DNA from: a virus
IMG/VR virus record: IMGVR_UViG_3300007770_000032
Coordinates: 1 to 42,057 of that record
DNA: 42,057 bases
Direction: 5' to 3' (one strand)
Positions 17,201 through 27,325 of this stretch are shown here, piece by piece. Numbering within the stretch: position 1 is the first letter of the stretch; each line of letters begins with the position of its first letter. The notes beneath the pieces are model-generated. The model had not been told where the DNA came from. It did not search any database and saw only the letters and a program-made list of their open reading frames with translations. The position numbers were made by a program, and so were the translations under genes.

Positions 17201-20200
17201 CCAAGCTACAACTACCAGAGAACGTTCACTCCAGCGACATGATCACAGTCTTAGGCGCCCAGGAACAACAGGTGTTTACTCGCGACTCACGACCCGTTAA
17301 CTACTTCTTTGCTTTTGAGAAGAGCATGGCCCAAGCTCTCTCGGTTGAAATGATCAACTATTTCGCTACGCTCAAGGATATCCATAATCTCATCGGCGCG
17401 CCAGTGAATCGCTATCGCCCAGAATATAAGGGACTGAAGGTTCTGCGACAGCGATTCTTTGAGCGTGTTTCTAACTCTGAAATTGATTTTGAGAAGTTCT
17501 ATGAATTCTATAAGTGGTTTGATTCATCGCTCACGATGATGTTGCAACAGCTTGTTCCTGCCTCTGCTGATTTCTCAGAGAATGTGCGAACGGTTATTGA
17601 GAGCCACATGCTCGAACGAAGTAAATATCAACACAAGATTCAGAATGTTAAGCAGCAATCCGCCGACCCGGAAGGAACTTTATTGGGTAACTCCACGCAG
17701 ATGCCACAGGGTGGCTCTCCCGAAGACAATCCGCCTGGCACCGGCTTCTTCTCGGCTAATGCCGCCACGCGAAGACAGCTCGGAACATCTCAGCCAATCA
17801 ACTTTAAGAACTGGAACTTCATTCATGCACCAGTTCCGCGCCCTCCTCCGGTACCCAAGTCCATGCTCTTCGACGGCGACGAGCCCAGCGAGATTGATAT
17901 TGGTGCCGATTCTGTTTGGAATCCTCTAGTAGGACTCGCCGGCGCTGACGCAAAAGCTTTTACTATCTCTGCCTGGATTAAAGCAGATGGAACAACAGGA
18001 CAAGGAGGCGGCTACGGAGTGATATTAGATCTTGCTGCCTGGGACCGTGTCCTCCTGGTAGATTATTCTTCGTTGCCTTATAGCACTTATAATCTTAAGT
18101 ATTATATGCGCGGCAGCACCCCGGGACAGGCTAACACCGCCACCGGCGGTTTGAATAAAGACGTCTGGTATCACGTTGCTGTCACGTATACCGGCGGCAC
18201 AGCCGGCACAATAGTTATATATGTCGATGGCGCTGACGCCACCGACTCGGTCACGACACCCTCTGTTCCCGACGCCATCGGTAGCGGTCATGGTTGCAAC
18301 ATCGGAGTAGATTATGGAGGCAGCGTGCAAGCCTTCGGCGGCAATATGTGTGATATCGCCATTTGGGACAAAGCCTTATCAGCCGCAGAAGTATCCGAAA
18401 TTTATGGCGATGGCAAACGAGTTAACTTAAAGAAGGTGGTTGCCACTCCCAATCTTCTGACCTGGTGGTTGATGGGCTCGGACCCGCTGGATACTTACAA
18501 TGGTACGATTTATGATCAAGTTGGAGGCAGAAACGGTACCGCAAGCAATTTCGCCTCGGCAGCATCTATCGAGGAAGATTCACCAGCCTTTGAACCCGCA
18601 TATTATGGATCAATTACAAATGAAAAGTCTATTTGGTGGCAATCCGAGGCTGCTCGAAATACGATTGCATTAGTCGAGGACACGCCCTCGGCAGATCCCG
18701 GCTTGTTGAAAAATAAGCAAACTATATTGGAGAATGTTAAAGCCACCAACAAGAGAGCGCAGCAGGCTCCCTATAAATTTGGCGCAGAAGGCAATTCAAC
18801 ACTGGGTGGTGTTGGATTTGGTATCAATAAGAAGACCGACTTTGTCTTTGTGGCCACGACCCCATTTGGTTCAGTAAGGAATGGCGCAGCTGAAAATATC
18901 ATGGTTGGCTTCCGACGCGAAGTTGAGGAGCTAATGAATACGAAGGATGTTTATCATCCAGCTTTTAAACAGCGCCTCGGATTCCAACTGAATCCCGATA
19001 TCAACCGAGACAATAGTGACCTTCATAAGGGCGATGGCAATCTATTGGCGCCATTTAGCATCTACTCTTCCTCAGTTACCACTGGACAAAACCTTCAAGT
19101 TATCCAAAACTATGCACCTGAGATTGAGATTACAAATCTACACCATGATATCGTTCATGACAGCGACACACCGCTTCAGGGACCCTTTACAGAGAAGTTT
19201 GTTGGCGGTCGTCAATACCGACACACTGAATTAAATGAGGGATCTGATAGTGCCCGCTACCGCGCTGAAGGTTGGAAGATAAAGTTCGATAAGGTTCTGT
19301 CGAAAGACGGCGCAGACTTTGAAACACCAATGATTGGCATCGTGCCGCCCAACTATGATGGCGGCGCCGCAGAGGGATTTGATAAAGATGTTCCCACTGC
19401 TCATCGCCTGCGCAACGTTGGTGCCAAGCGCCCCATAAACATTCAGAATGTTAAGATGACCACCTCTTCAGTGGGCACGAACCTTTCGGGAACGCTAGCC
19501 CATGGCAAGATCGGAAACTACCAGAAGAATTACGAAGTGGTACAGACGTCTGGCCGTACTCAAAACGATTTCTATTTCAATGATCAGTCATTTGATTTTG
19601 CTTCGAATCCTGAGACTCTTGCTACTCGTGGTCGATCGCCGATGAAGCAGGATCTAGGAAATACTGGCGGCACTCTGGATTATGAGTTGCCTAATCGAAC
19701 CGGTGCGAATTCCAATCAATCTGTTATTGTAAATCGCTTTAGTGCTGGTGGTGCTGGCTATGAAGTCGACTCCCTCGGATATATGGACCCAGCGCATGAA
19801 GAGATGTCAGTTTACAATGCGTCTCCTTACCGAAGCCCCCGCACCCTTAACTTTGGAAATACAGGATCTCTTGGACAAGTCTACGGCGAACTTTCAGGCA
19901 CCATCCAGGTCCGAGATCAGATCGGAAGGCCGCGAGGTCTTAGACAGCTTTCTAGACTTCACAGTGGCAGGTTCGGTGCAGATGGAGTCTTCGGGGAAGT
20001 TGTACCTCAGACATATGTGACCGTTCCGTCTTATCACAAGACCAATCGGAATGCTAAGGTGGTAATGAAAGAGGTCACTGGGCATGCTGCTAAATTTGAT
20101 AGCCCCTATGAGTCTGGAGTTGGATATGCCGTTGCAACTATCGCTAGCGGATCCCAGTACGGTTACATCGCCGGGTACTACTCAGGCAACGGCACCCCCG

Positions 20201-23200
20201 GCGACAATGCCGGCCGCATCATGACGTCTCTCCTCTACGGCTACCCGTATCCCGGCGGCACAATGCCATGGTCCATGGCAACATGGCTTTATATTGATGC
20301 AGAGTCGCCCAATATGCCTCCCCCGGGAGATATCTCGTCCAATGCCCATCTAGGTCGACATAATGTATTTTCTGCGCTTGATATAACCAGTCTGTATTAT
20401 GATCAAAGTAATAATAAAATGATGTGGCATTATAGTTCTTCCTTAGGTGGATCGAATAATGGTTTTATTAAAACAATTGGGGATGCACCTTTAAATCAAT
20501 GGTTCCACGTGGCACTGGTTAAAAAACGCGGGCGCAACGCAGGCAAACAGGATGAAAAGTTTCTGAGAATGTATATTAATGGAGAGGAAAATTGGCAGCT
20601 GCACGAGCACACCAACGATGGTGAGAGCGCTACTGGTCTGCTAACTCTTCCTGACAGCGTTCATGGTTACTACGGCATTTCGTGCACCATCGGCGCGGGG
20701 CATGCCGCCGACCCGGCAGTTCCACCAACGGTTACGGGCTCATATCCCTGGATTGGTTCTATGAGTGAAATGGTCTGGTATCGCCGACCGCTCACTACGA
20801 CACCAATTCGGAGCCTATATAATGGAGGATATACATTTGACCTTTTTGATAAATCGATGGTTAAACAAATCTCAACAGAAACTATACGCCAAGAGTATAA
20901 TAAACTGGGTATGTCACACAGTTCGGTGGCATCGGGATCCTATCCTACTGATTTGTTAACCAATCTTTTTGGATATTATCGTTTTCATCAATTTTCCGGT
21001 TCTCAAGTAGGAGGGACGAATTCATCTTATGGGTATTCAGATAATCCCGCGGCTTATAGCCCGACCGATCGATGGAATACTTTAGGAGTTCTTAATGCTA
21101 TAAATATACATTGGAGTGGATCCTATCCCGGCAGACCCCTGAGCTACGGAGAGTACGCCGCTGCAGCCGGAGACAATTCAGTGTTTGCTTCTATTATTCT
21201 TAATGGGAATGTCAAGTTCGAGTCAACTCAAACACCTCGTCACGTGCAACGATCCATTCAGTATGATAATTTGTTTGTACAGCATCCAATTCCGAGATCT
21301 GTGCAGCAATATAGCTGGGTTACTTCTTCTTTACGGTCCCACTCATCATATCGCCCCTTCCCGGCGCAAGATATTTTTTACGATCTCGAACCGCCGAGTT
21401 GTATAAAAGCCACTGCTCTCGAAGGTATTGCTACTCACGGAGATATTTTTTCTCGTGGCCCCCGCGTTCAAAGGGTCAACGGCGCCTGGTCCGGTGCACC
21501 CACCGACGTCACCGGATCAGATAGATTGATGTTTTTCGGTAGAGAGCCCTTGCATGTTGGCTTGAACACAATGATTACAGACCCTGTAGATACGAGCCTT
21601 CATATCCAGGGCGGTACAAATTATGAGGCAACCAATGTAATCTCTTCTCGCGGTGGAATGTATTTTAACACGACCAACGGCTTCAGCCAGTTCGGAACCT
21701 CGAAGACCTGGGACCAACTTATTGGCACCGGGTCGACAAATGCAAATCAAATGTCCTGGACGTGGTGGATGAGAAGAGACGGTCCCGGTAAGAACCAAGT
21801 CGACTATAATTCAGTACACCAATATTCGACCCCTCCACACTGGCCTAGAATTTTTAATTTTGGTAGTTCTAATATGCCCGGCACCCCCAATTACCAGGCC
21901 GGCACTTTCTTTACAACAGTCGATGATGATGGCTATCTATCGTTATATGCAAGTAATTGGACCACAGCTTCCGGATCCTGGGTTGTTTGCGACGAAACGG
22001 GCGGATCCACTATTGAGAATGGAAAGTGGTATCATGTTGTAATGACTTATGATGGGTCCTCTGCTTCAAACAATCCTATCTTCTATGTTAATGGACGAAA
22101 GTACAGTGTCTCTGGTTCAGCCATCGGCGGATCAGGTGGCAACATAGTTTGTCGGACACGACCGACTGGTTCATATGTAGGGCTGACTTCTAATGTCAAA
22201 CGCGGCGCCATAGTAGGGAATGGAATCTACAGGGTCTCCATCGCGGATGGATCCAATCAAGGTGCATGGAATGGAATGTTTGCTGATTTAGCCGCATGGA
22301 ATACAATCTTGAATGATACACAGGCGTCTGCGCTCTATAATAACGGCGCCCCAACAAATATCAAACAGCTTCTCCCGGAGGATTTGGTGGCTTGGTACCG
22401 CTTCAGCCCCGGCGCTGGAGATAGAGCTGTACAGCTCTGGAACCAAGCGATCCCTACTGCATATTCCCAAAGTAGTACAGGCAAGATCGCTTTGCCATCG
22501 CTCCCGGATACCTGTCACTTCCCGGTATCTTCGTCGGTGTTCCCAGTACGCCCGGGCATACCCGACCTTAAAACCTTTGAATCTGATTACGCTACATCTT
22601 TTAACACTCTTAATCTGGGTCGTAATGGACCTTATGGACATCCCATGTGGAAGCAGACAAGAACTGGTGAGCACAAAGTTGCGCGCCAATTGCGCAAGGA
22701 GAACAAGATCGGCGTTCTTATACCCCCGGCGCCAGCTAAGTCCCGCCGCGGTCTACAATACGGCAAGCAAGCCAACGACTTCGTGGATTATACCGAAATG
22801 CCGGTCGTTTACGATACCGCCAAGCCCATTGAGTTTGTATTCGAAGACCGCGCCGGCGGCAACAAAGACAACGACCTGAGACTCAAGGTTAGTTATCAGA
22901 ATAACATGGACTATTTCACCAATCAAGGACTCAATAATCGCTTGTCTTTGGGAGAGCGAATTAGACCAGATGTAGGAAATGCCTTTAATGCAGCTGCAGA
23001 TTATCTCTTTGATTCCAATTTGAGTGCGGTTGTTAAATATGGACAGAAGATTTACCCCGCTGCGGAGAATACGGGACAGAAGAGAATTCGAACCCGCGAA
23101 GCATATAACTTTGATGATGTTTGGAATGAAGTACGTAAATATCGTTCAATTCAGATCCCGCCGAAACCCAACTCCCAGGGCTTCTACGATCCTGGCGAGA

Positions 23201-26200
23201 GTATTTGGCCACTGGATGCGCCTCTTAATCTGACCCATTCTACTACGAGAGCTTCGTCGGGATCTGTGCCAAGTGAGACAGGGCTCTTCCCGGGAGGCAC
23301 TCCCGGGGTTGTCTTCGCGGGCGGAGGGCTGATGCCCGGTGGGGCGACCGCCGAGTCCCTTGACGCTGCCGGTTACTATGGTCAAGGCGCCGGCGAGTTA
23401 CAAAATACTTATTGTCGTTTTGGACTTTATACTGGAAAGGGAGTAGATGGAATCACCGCATCTTTGTCATATGCAATGCCCTATCGCGCAGGGCAGATAC
23501 CGTCTTCTTCAACTCCTGTTGGACCACCCAATGGTCGGGGATTATTGGTGGGACCGGTGGCTTGGACCGCTCATGAAAGCGCTTCAATGCCCTATAAGCC
23601 CTATGAAGGATATATGGAAAATGTTCAAAAACTTGGCAAGAATATGTCCATTATTCCAGAGTTTAGAATTAGCGATCACTTAGAACTCCTCGTTGATAAA
23701 AAAAGCGGCGATGTGCTAACAGATCTTCCAGATATGTTCAGTGTAACTGGAGCGATCCAAGCAAGCAGTACCAATGAAGATTTTTATAAGGTTTATTCTA
23801 CATCGGATTTCATGAAGTATTTCAAGGTTGTAGATAAGCAGCTTGCCAACAAAACTACTAGCGCCGGCGCTCAATTAAAGAGGTATGCTATAGAATTAAG
23901 TTGTGATGCTTTGATGCAGTTCCTTCCCTATAAAGGATTTTATCCTGCCGAAAGGACTGTAGAATTGGGAAGGCTGTTATCTCAATCATTGGGTCCGATT
24001 CGTACATATCCCCTGTCCGATAAGAACTGGAGTTCGGGAACGCGAGGTCGTATTACGAAGCGCATCTTGCTCGAACCTCTCATGGCGCCCGGAATTCTCT
24101 TTAATAGTATCAAATCGGGGATAGCCTGTAGTAGCCTAGTACTTGTTGGTAATGATGGCGTCGATATTTCTGACTCTACTGTTTCATCGCTTACAATGAG
24201 CAACACTTACCGAGAAAGTAATCTAGATGGTACTGCTTACACATATAAATGGTATGAGCCCTTTCCGTCACTTCGTGTGATTTCTAGTGGATCAAAAGAT
24301 TATTATGGCTGCCCTGTTTATGGACAACCACTACCATTTGAAGCCATTCGAAATCCAGAAGCGTACTTGTCCCGCACTGCTTTGCAAAATAGATCCGCAG
24401 TTGAGGCTACAGTCCCCAATCTATATCTATATGATACAGGTCTTTACAGCGCGAGCCTAGGTACTGCTACTGACGGAGCAACTCCGCGCATCATTTATGA
24501 CGGAAAGACAGAAAGCCCACTTTATAAGCTCGGAATAGATAACTTTTTATGCGAGACAGTAAACTTCTTTCAACACCCCCTGAAATCTTTTACTTCCAAA
24601 CCCGAAGAAGAGTTCCTATCAGTTAAAAAAGATAGTTATTATGGCATGCAGATTCACCTCGGCTTTTCACAGTTCTCGGCATCGCATGCCCAGTATCCAG
24701 CTCAACGTACGTTTGGAATGTATAGTCGGGATTCAGCATTTGGTCCTGCGGTGCAGCTAAGGGGGACAAGCAATGCTGATACTCCGATAAGCCGCATTGT
24801 TGGATCTTTCGAGCCCTGGCTACCGCCCTATTGGTATGGTTCTTGTGAGGCTAATATTATTTTTAAGGCACCCTATAGCGGTAAATTGAGCTTGGATGAA
24901 TTGCTAGGAAATAGTACGATTGAATACAAAAAAGATTCGGCTGATGTAGCTTACTTTGGCCGCGGCGGCGACAGCGCCGCCGAACAAGATACTGAGCATC
25001 TGTTCCGAACCTATGATCCGGGTTATGATGTAGTAAGACCGCAAATTACCTCAAGCGTGAATATTCTAGAGAAGCTACTCGTGGTGCCACCGAATACCAA
25101 TACTCAACAAGCACGCTGGCTCATTCAACCCAAATTTGAGGCGCCTGTTTTGAATTTCTTTGGGGTACCGTGTTCTGGGTCAACACAAACTCAAGTCAAC
25201 CAGCCCCAGTACCGGATCAACGGATCACCCCTCGTCGGCGGAAACGGCAATATAATGCAACGCGGCATGTGGCATCAATATGGTAAACCACTCAGTGGGT
25301 CTGAAGGCGTCCATCTCTCCATCCGAAACTTGCCAACAAAGTATAGTTCGTCGACGTATTCCGGTCCAATCGACGTCCAGCCTCTTAGCAAAATCGTGGG
25401 AATCCCCACATCAACTAAGAGAATTGGCGACTTCGCTGATGCCAAGACAGTCGAAGAGGCAATCGTATGCGTTCCCTTCATCACAGTTAGGGGCAATCGC
25501 GAGTTCTTTAACGTTGAGATGAGATCGCAAGAATATGTAACCCAATTAGCACTGCTGAACAAGTACGTGTTCCCGCCGACCATGGACTTCCTCAAGAACA
25601 ACAGCGTGAAGCCTTTCGCCTTCTATGCCTTTGAGTTCAATATGCAATTTACCCAAAAGGATCTTATGGATATTTGGCAGAACTGTGCGCCTACAAAGGG
25701 CTCTGCATTCCAGAAGTCGAATGCAACTATTAAGATCCGCAGCCTTGTTGACAAGATGTTGGAGAACAAGGAAGAACTTCAGTGGATGGTATTTAAGGTT
25801 AAGAGAAAGGCTGAAAAGGATTATAGTGTTTATACGAGGAAGGGTCTTACAGAGGGACTGCCTATCGTGCAACCGTCACTGGATTCCCCATACAGCTATA
25901 ACTGGCCTTATGATTACTTCTCCTTCGTGGAGCTAGTTAAGATAGATGAATCGGTGACTTACGCAACTGACGACATTATTCCAGAAGACGAGGAAGAGGA
26001 CGTGATAATGCCAGACCTACGAGAGTTTATTCCGGCACCTAAGAAACTACCCCGCGTTATTGCACCGCCAGCGGCGCTATTAAAGGAAGTAGAGGAAGGA
26101 ATTCCGACTAAGGTTATAAAGCCGAAGACGCCACCTAAAAAGTCCGCAGCTAAATCGGATATCAAGAAAGAGGCTAGCAAGAATACTAGACGCTCTAAGC

Positions 26201-26322
26201 CACGTCGTGAACAGAGTAAGGCAAAGTCCAAACGCTCAACGAAGAGCAAGGATGAGTCTCAGAAGCGCTCCGGGAAGAGGAGAGGCTCGCGCTATCCAGG
26301 AAAGGGTAAAAAAGGAAAGTAA
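14263..26322 (+). CDS. Giant baseplate protein (4019 aa), gp7/P2 gpI-like core with four LamG domains
   Basis: 4019 residues with no break in frame. Core: residues about 480-1130 include NTIYQNIYNNLVYIYKTKGT then EKSFRNLIRCFG (KGT at 588-590), like the KGT motif of P2 gpI-type wedge proteins, and FYEFYKWFDSSLTMMLQQLV at about 1079-1098 followed by a VIESHMLERSKYQHK helix. Four concanavalin A/LamG-like modules with the W-x-H-[YV]-[AV] strand pair are seen at about 180-355 (WHHYALTMM), 1205-1395 (WYHVAVTYTGG), 2000-2190 (WFHVALVKK) and 2455-2700 (WYHVVMTYDGS). The last 67 residues contain 29 Lys/Arg and 5 Asp/Glu. It follows gp25 and gp6, where the third wedge subunit is expected. Inference: wedge gp7 counterpart enlarged with glycan-binding modules. 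No clear ribosome site precedes the ATG. Confidence 0.75.
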   Translation: MGLKDYYEKAKSLQALSNKSAADIGEEVESAAYHTEDIIREERFIPRVNFKYPKNFARYGSAEEYYAQSLRRIYEDYPYDGSLRERLEWENKSTYLDLHVFENEYPRTNGYINMSAGEWGNVSAKREGYGLPSDVEYIFLKGGPHPNPDGMSPYSTQLTGANYYETALNRTNNLQFDLLSKGATVEFWMKKDAFDLTKTEKEVIFDLWNGNASGSGNYGRFRLELTGASGADCLRATVLSGGHGFEMQSVADSTLTSEAIADGTWHHYALTMMSASNGVLTNFYLDGNLNRSQVLGSSMDLNEVTGALRANIGALISSPVSSSAAQYSGKLSASLDEFRYWKTERSGKEIGRHWFTQVGGGTNDDPEPFKTTLDKVNTDLGVYYKFNEGITGVAATDSVLLDYSGRISNGSWTGYSSASRATGSAIVLSNAAIKEFKDPIIYAFHPEVSALATRMRLTGSSYDVTNNAAIYNTIPAWITEEDNEGQRQLKQLVQIMSSYFDTLQLQVESLPSLGNINYASGSHKPLPFADRLVSSAGLAVPDLFIDADIIEKLADRSEDRIYEKSLADIKNTIYQNIYNNLVYIYKTKGTEKSFRNLIRCFGIDDDLVKLNMYGDGIEYEVRENRRTVSVVDKFIDFNTPDNTSATVYQSQGSDTTNTKGYLPQTSASATGFAQTLEADILFPLKPDENASFYYNTNTVSASLFGVHAVHNNENYTTWATSPADSANFQVYAVRDEQTSDSVRFVLTGTAGTCVPWSMASDLYEAVYNNTYWNLAVRIKPLNYPQAGQVLGAPTSANINNYTIELHGVQLDAGTVRNEFNLAATVEGAPGGFVTGSKRAFIGAHRTNFTGSVLEASDVKVNACRYWYDYLEDDVLVGHAYDTQNYGSLYPNRYAFPFNASASFGEVLQSDTLVFNWEFAENTGSNASGQFSVADESSGSIDTAARFDALGNILGYQYPAKGYGFLESSTKVVDKDHVISSKLQLPENVHSSDMITVLGAQEQQVFTRDSRPVNYFFAFEKSMAQALSVEMINYFATLKDIHNLIGAPVNRYRPEYKGLKVLRQRFFERVSNSEIDFEKFYEFYKWFDSSLTMMLQQLVPASADFSENVRTVIESHMLERSKYQHKIQNVKQQSADPEGTLLGNSTQMPQGGSPEDNPPGTGFFSANAATRRQLGTSQPINFKNWNFIHAPVPRPPPVPKSMLFDGDEPSEIDIGADSVWNPLVGLAGADAKAFTISAWIKADGTTGQGGGYGVILDLAAWDRVLLVDYSSLPYSTYNLKYYMRGSTPGQANTATGGLNKDVWYHVAVTYTGGTAGTIVIYVDGADATDSVTTPSVPDAIGSGHGCNIGVDYGGSVQAFGGNMCDIAIWDKALSAAEVSEIYGDGKRVNLKKVVATPNLLTWWLMGSDPLDTYNGTIYDQVGGRNGTASNFASAASIEEDSPAFEPAYYGSITNEKSIWWQSEAARNTIALVEDTPSADPGLLKNKQTILENVKATNKRAQQAPYKFGAEGNSTLGGVGFGINKKTDFVFVATTPFGSVRNGAAENIMVGFRREVEELMNTKDVYHPAFKQRLGFQLNPDINRDNSDLHKGDGNLLAPFSIYSSSVTTGQNLQVIQNYAPEIEITNLHHDIVHDSDTPLQGPFTEKFVGGRQYRHTELNEGSDSARYRAEGWKIKFDKVLSKDGADFETPMIGIVPPNYDGGAAEGFDKDVPTAHRLRNVGAKRPINIQNVKMTTSSVGTNLSGTLAHGKIGNYQKNYEVVQTSGRTQNDFYFNDQSFDFASNPETLATRGRSPMKQDLGNTGGTLDYELPNRTGANSNQSVIVNRFSAGGAGYEVDSLGYMDPAHEEMSVYNASPYRSPRTLNFGNTGSLGQVYGELSGTIQVRDQIGRPRGLRQLSRLHSGRFGADGVFGEVVPQTYVTVPSYHKTNRNAKVVMKEVTGHAAKFDSPYESGVGYAVATIASGSQYGYIAGYYSGNGTPGDNAGRIMTSLLYGYPYPGGTMPWSMATWLYIDAESPNMPPPGDISSNAHLGRHNVFSALDITSLYYDQSNNKMMWHYSSSLGGSNNGFIKTIGDAPLNQWFHVALVKKRGRNAGKQDEKFLRMYINGEENWQLHEHTNDGESATGLLTLPDSVHGYYGISCTIGAGHAADPAVPPTVTGSYPWIGSMSEMVWYRRPLTTTPIRSLYNGGYTFDLFDKSMVKQISTETIRQEYNKLGMSHSSVASGSYPTDLLTNLFGYYRFHQFSGSQVGGTNSSYGYSDNPAAYSPTDRWNTLGVLNAINIHWSGSYPGRPLSYGEYAAAAGDNSVFASIILNGNVKFESTQTPRHVQRSIQYDNLFVQHPIPRSVQQYSWVTSSLRSHSSYRPFPAQDIFYDLEPPSCIKATALEGIATHGDIFSRGPRVQRVNGAWSGAPTDVTGSDRLMFFGREPLHVGLNTMITDPVDTSLHIQGGTNYEATNVISSRGGMYFNTTNGFSQFGTSKTWDQLIGTGSTNANQMSWTWWMRRDGPGKNQVDYNSVHQYSTPPHWPRIFNFGSSNMPGTPNYQAGTFFTTVDDDGYLSLYASNWTTASGSWVVCDETGGSTIENGKWYHVVMTYDGSSASNNPIFYVNGRKYSVSGSAIGGSGGNIVCRTRPTGSYVGLTSNVKRGAIVGNGIYRVSIADGSNQGAWNGMFADLAAWNTILNDTQASALYNNGAPTNIKQLLPEDLVAWYRFSPGAGDRAVQLWNQAIPTAYSQSSTGKIALPSLPDTCHFPVSSSVFPVRPGIPDLKTFESDYATSFNTLNLGRNGPYGHPMWKQTRTGEHKVARQLRKENKIGVLIPPAPAKSRRGLQYGKQANDFVDYTEMPVVYDTAKPIEFVFEDRAGGNKDNDLRLKVSYQNNMDYFTNQGLNNRLSLGERIRPDVGNAFNAAADYLFDSNLSAVVKYGQKIYPAAENTGQKRIRTREAYNFDDVWNEVRKYRSIQIPPKPNSQGFYDPGESIWPLDAPLNLTHSTTRASSGSVPSETGLFPGGTPGVVFAGGGLMPGGATAESLDAAGYYGQGAGELQNTYCRFGLYTGKGVDGITASLSYAMPYRAGQIPSSSTPVGPPNGRGLLVGPVAWTAHESASMPYKPYEGYMENVQKLGKNMSIIPEFRISDHLELLVDKKSGDVLTDLPDMFSVTGAIQASSTNEDFYKVYSTSDFMKYFKVVDKQLANKTTSAGAQLKRYAIELSCDALMQFLPYKGFYPAERTVELGRLLSQSLGPIRTYPLSDKNWSSGTRGRITKRILLEPLMAPGILFNSIKSGIACSSLVLVGNDGVDISDSTVSSLTMSNTYRESNLDGTAYTYKWYEPFPSLRVISSGSKDYYGCPVYGQPLPFEAIRNPEAYLSRTALQNRSAVEATVPNLYLYDTGLYSASLGTATDGATPRIIYDGKTESPLYKLGIDNFLCETVNFFQHPLKSFTSKPEEEFLSVKKDSYYGMQIHLGFSQFSASHAQYPAQRTFGMYSRDSAFGPAVQLRGTSNADTPISRIVGSFEPWLPPYWYGSCEANIIFKAPYSGKLSLDELLGNSTIEYKKDSADVAYFGRGGDSAAEQDTEHLFRTYDPGYDVVRPQITSSVNILEKLLVVPPNTNTQQARWLIQPKFEAPVLNFFGVPCSGSTQTQVNQPQYRINGSPLVGGNGNIMQRGMWHQYGKPLSGSEGVHLSIRNLPTKYSSSTYSGPIDVQPLSKIVGIPTSTKRIGDFADAKTVEEAIVCVPFITVRGNREFFNVEMRSQEYVTQLALLNKYVFPPTMDFLKNNSVKPFAFYAFEFNMQFTQKDLMDIWQNCAPTKGSAFQKSNATIKIRSLVDKMLENKEELQWMVFKVKRKAEKDYSVYTRKGLTEGLPIVQPSLDSPYSYNWPYDYFSFVELVKIDESVTYATDDIIPEDEEEDVIMPDLREFIPAPKKLPRVIAPPAALLKEVEEGIPTKVIKPKTPPKKSAAKSDIKKEASKNTRRSKPRREQSKAKSKRSTKSKDESQKRSGKRRGSRYPGKGKKGK

Positions 26323-26325
26323 GAA

Positions 26326-27324
26326 ATGGTAGAATTTTTTAACAAAAAAGAAGAAATTCTCGAAGTGCAGTTGACCGAGTACGGCAAGTATCTCTTGTCG
26401 ATCGGCAAGCTCGACCCTGTCTACTATGGGTTTTATGATGATGAGATCCTGTATAACTCTGAGTATGCCAATATTTTGGGGGAGGCTCAAAACGAAATTG
26501 ACCAACGAATTCGCCAGCAGACCCCGAATCTTAAGGTTATCCCCACGTGCACCAGCGCCGAAGGTCGCGTCGCCCGATTCATAGAAAGCGTTACAGACGC
26601 CTTAGGAAGCGATTCTTCTGATCCTGCAGACAACACAGAGGCTCTTCATCAAGAATCATTTACTGCCAGAAGTAATTTTACTTCTTATCCCATAGGGACT
26701 GGCGACATCTCGTCAACAAAGACCGCGGCATGGTCTATTAGCGCTTTGAAAAATACCATAGACAGCACGACCGATTATATTATTACTAACCCCTCAAGTA
26801 GCGTTGCTGGTTTAAATGACGGCGTCATAACTCATATCCCACAGTTGTCACTTGAGCTAGATTATCAGATATTTTATCAGCAGGGCGAATTTAAGAGTGA
26901 CGCAATTAGCGGGTACCTAGACAGTTCGGAGCCTAATATATACTTGTCAATGAAAGAAGATTATTTGGTGTTGGAGATTTTAGAGGGAAATACTAATTTT
27001 GAGAAAGAAAATTTTGAAGTTGAGGTCTTTTTTGATTCTGCACCTCCCACCGACGCTGACCTTCCAGCGGGACCAAGCACACTAGAACAAATGTCATTTG
27101 CCAGCGCTGATTCTACTCAATTTATAGCCCCCAAACCTCTCGGCAATACTCAAACTAACACTGGGGATGTCGAATATTATTTTAATTTATATTTAGATGA
27201 GGAGCTTCCTGCTCGCATTATGGATGCAATTAATATGACGCCGCGCGATATGGCTTCAAATACAAGTCGATTTAGCTTCAACAGAGACCTTTATATTACT
27301 GCTGATGATGAGGAGCCGTGCTAA
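26326..27324 (+). CDS. Virion structural protein, FFNKKEE-type N-terminus
   Basis: 332 residues. The N-terminus (VEFFNKKEEILEVQLTEYGK, then YYGFYDDEILYNSEYA) resembles, from memory, a conserved opening of structural proteins in T4-like marine phages; no enzymatic domain is seen. The body is acidic and beta-rich. It starts 3 nt after the giant wedge gene, with AAGGAAAG about 9 nt upstream located inside that gene's Lys codons. The context of consecutive virion genes supports a baseplate or tail-periphery role. The C-terminus ends in a short acidic stretch (ADDEEPC). Confidence 0.65.
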   Translation: MVEFFNKKEEILEVQLTEYGKYLLSIGKLDPVYYGFYDDEILYNSEYANILGEAQNEIDQRIRQQTPNLKVIPTCTSAEGRVARFIESVTDALGSDSSDPADNTEALHQESFTARSNFTSYPIGTGDISSTKTAAWSISALKNTIDSTTDYIITNPSSSVAGLNDGVITHIPQLSLELDYQIFYQQGEFKSDAISGYLDSSEPNIYLSMKEDYLVLEILEGNTNFEKENFEVEVFFDSAPPTDADLPAGPSTLEQMSFASADSTQFIAPKPLGNTQTNTGDVEYYFNLYLDEELPARIMDAINMTPRDMASNTSRFSFNRDLYITADDEEPC

Positions 27325-27325
27325 A

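Noticed and set aside
22313-22879. 188-residue + strand frame inside the 4019-residue gene
   Set aside because: Alternative-frame shadow. The main frame here codes clear LamG-like and conserved sequence, while the shadow is Arg/Ser/Thr-rich with no motif.
14263-26322. Giant gene as an assembly fusion of several genes
   Set aside because: The frame is continuous over 12 kb with consistent codon use and no internal stop. Modules repeat (LamG), and similarly large proteins are known in big phages. Reads across the joints would settle it.
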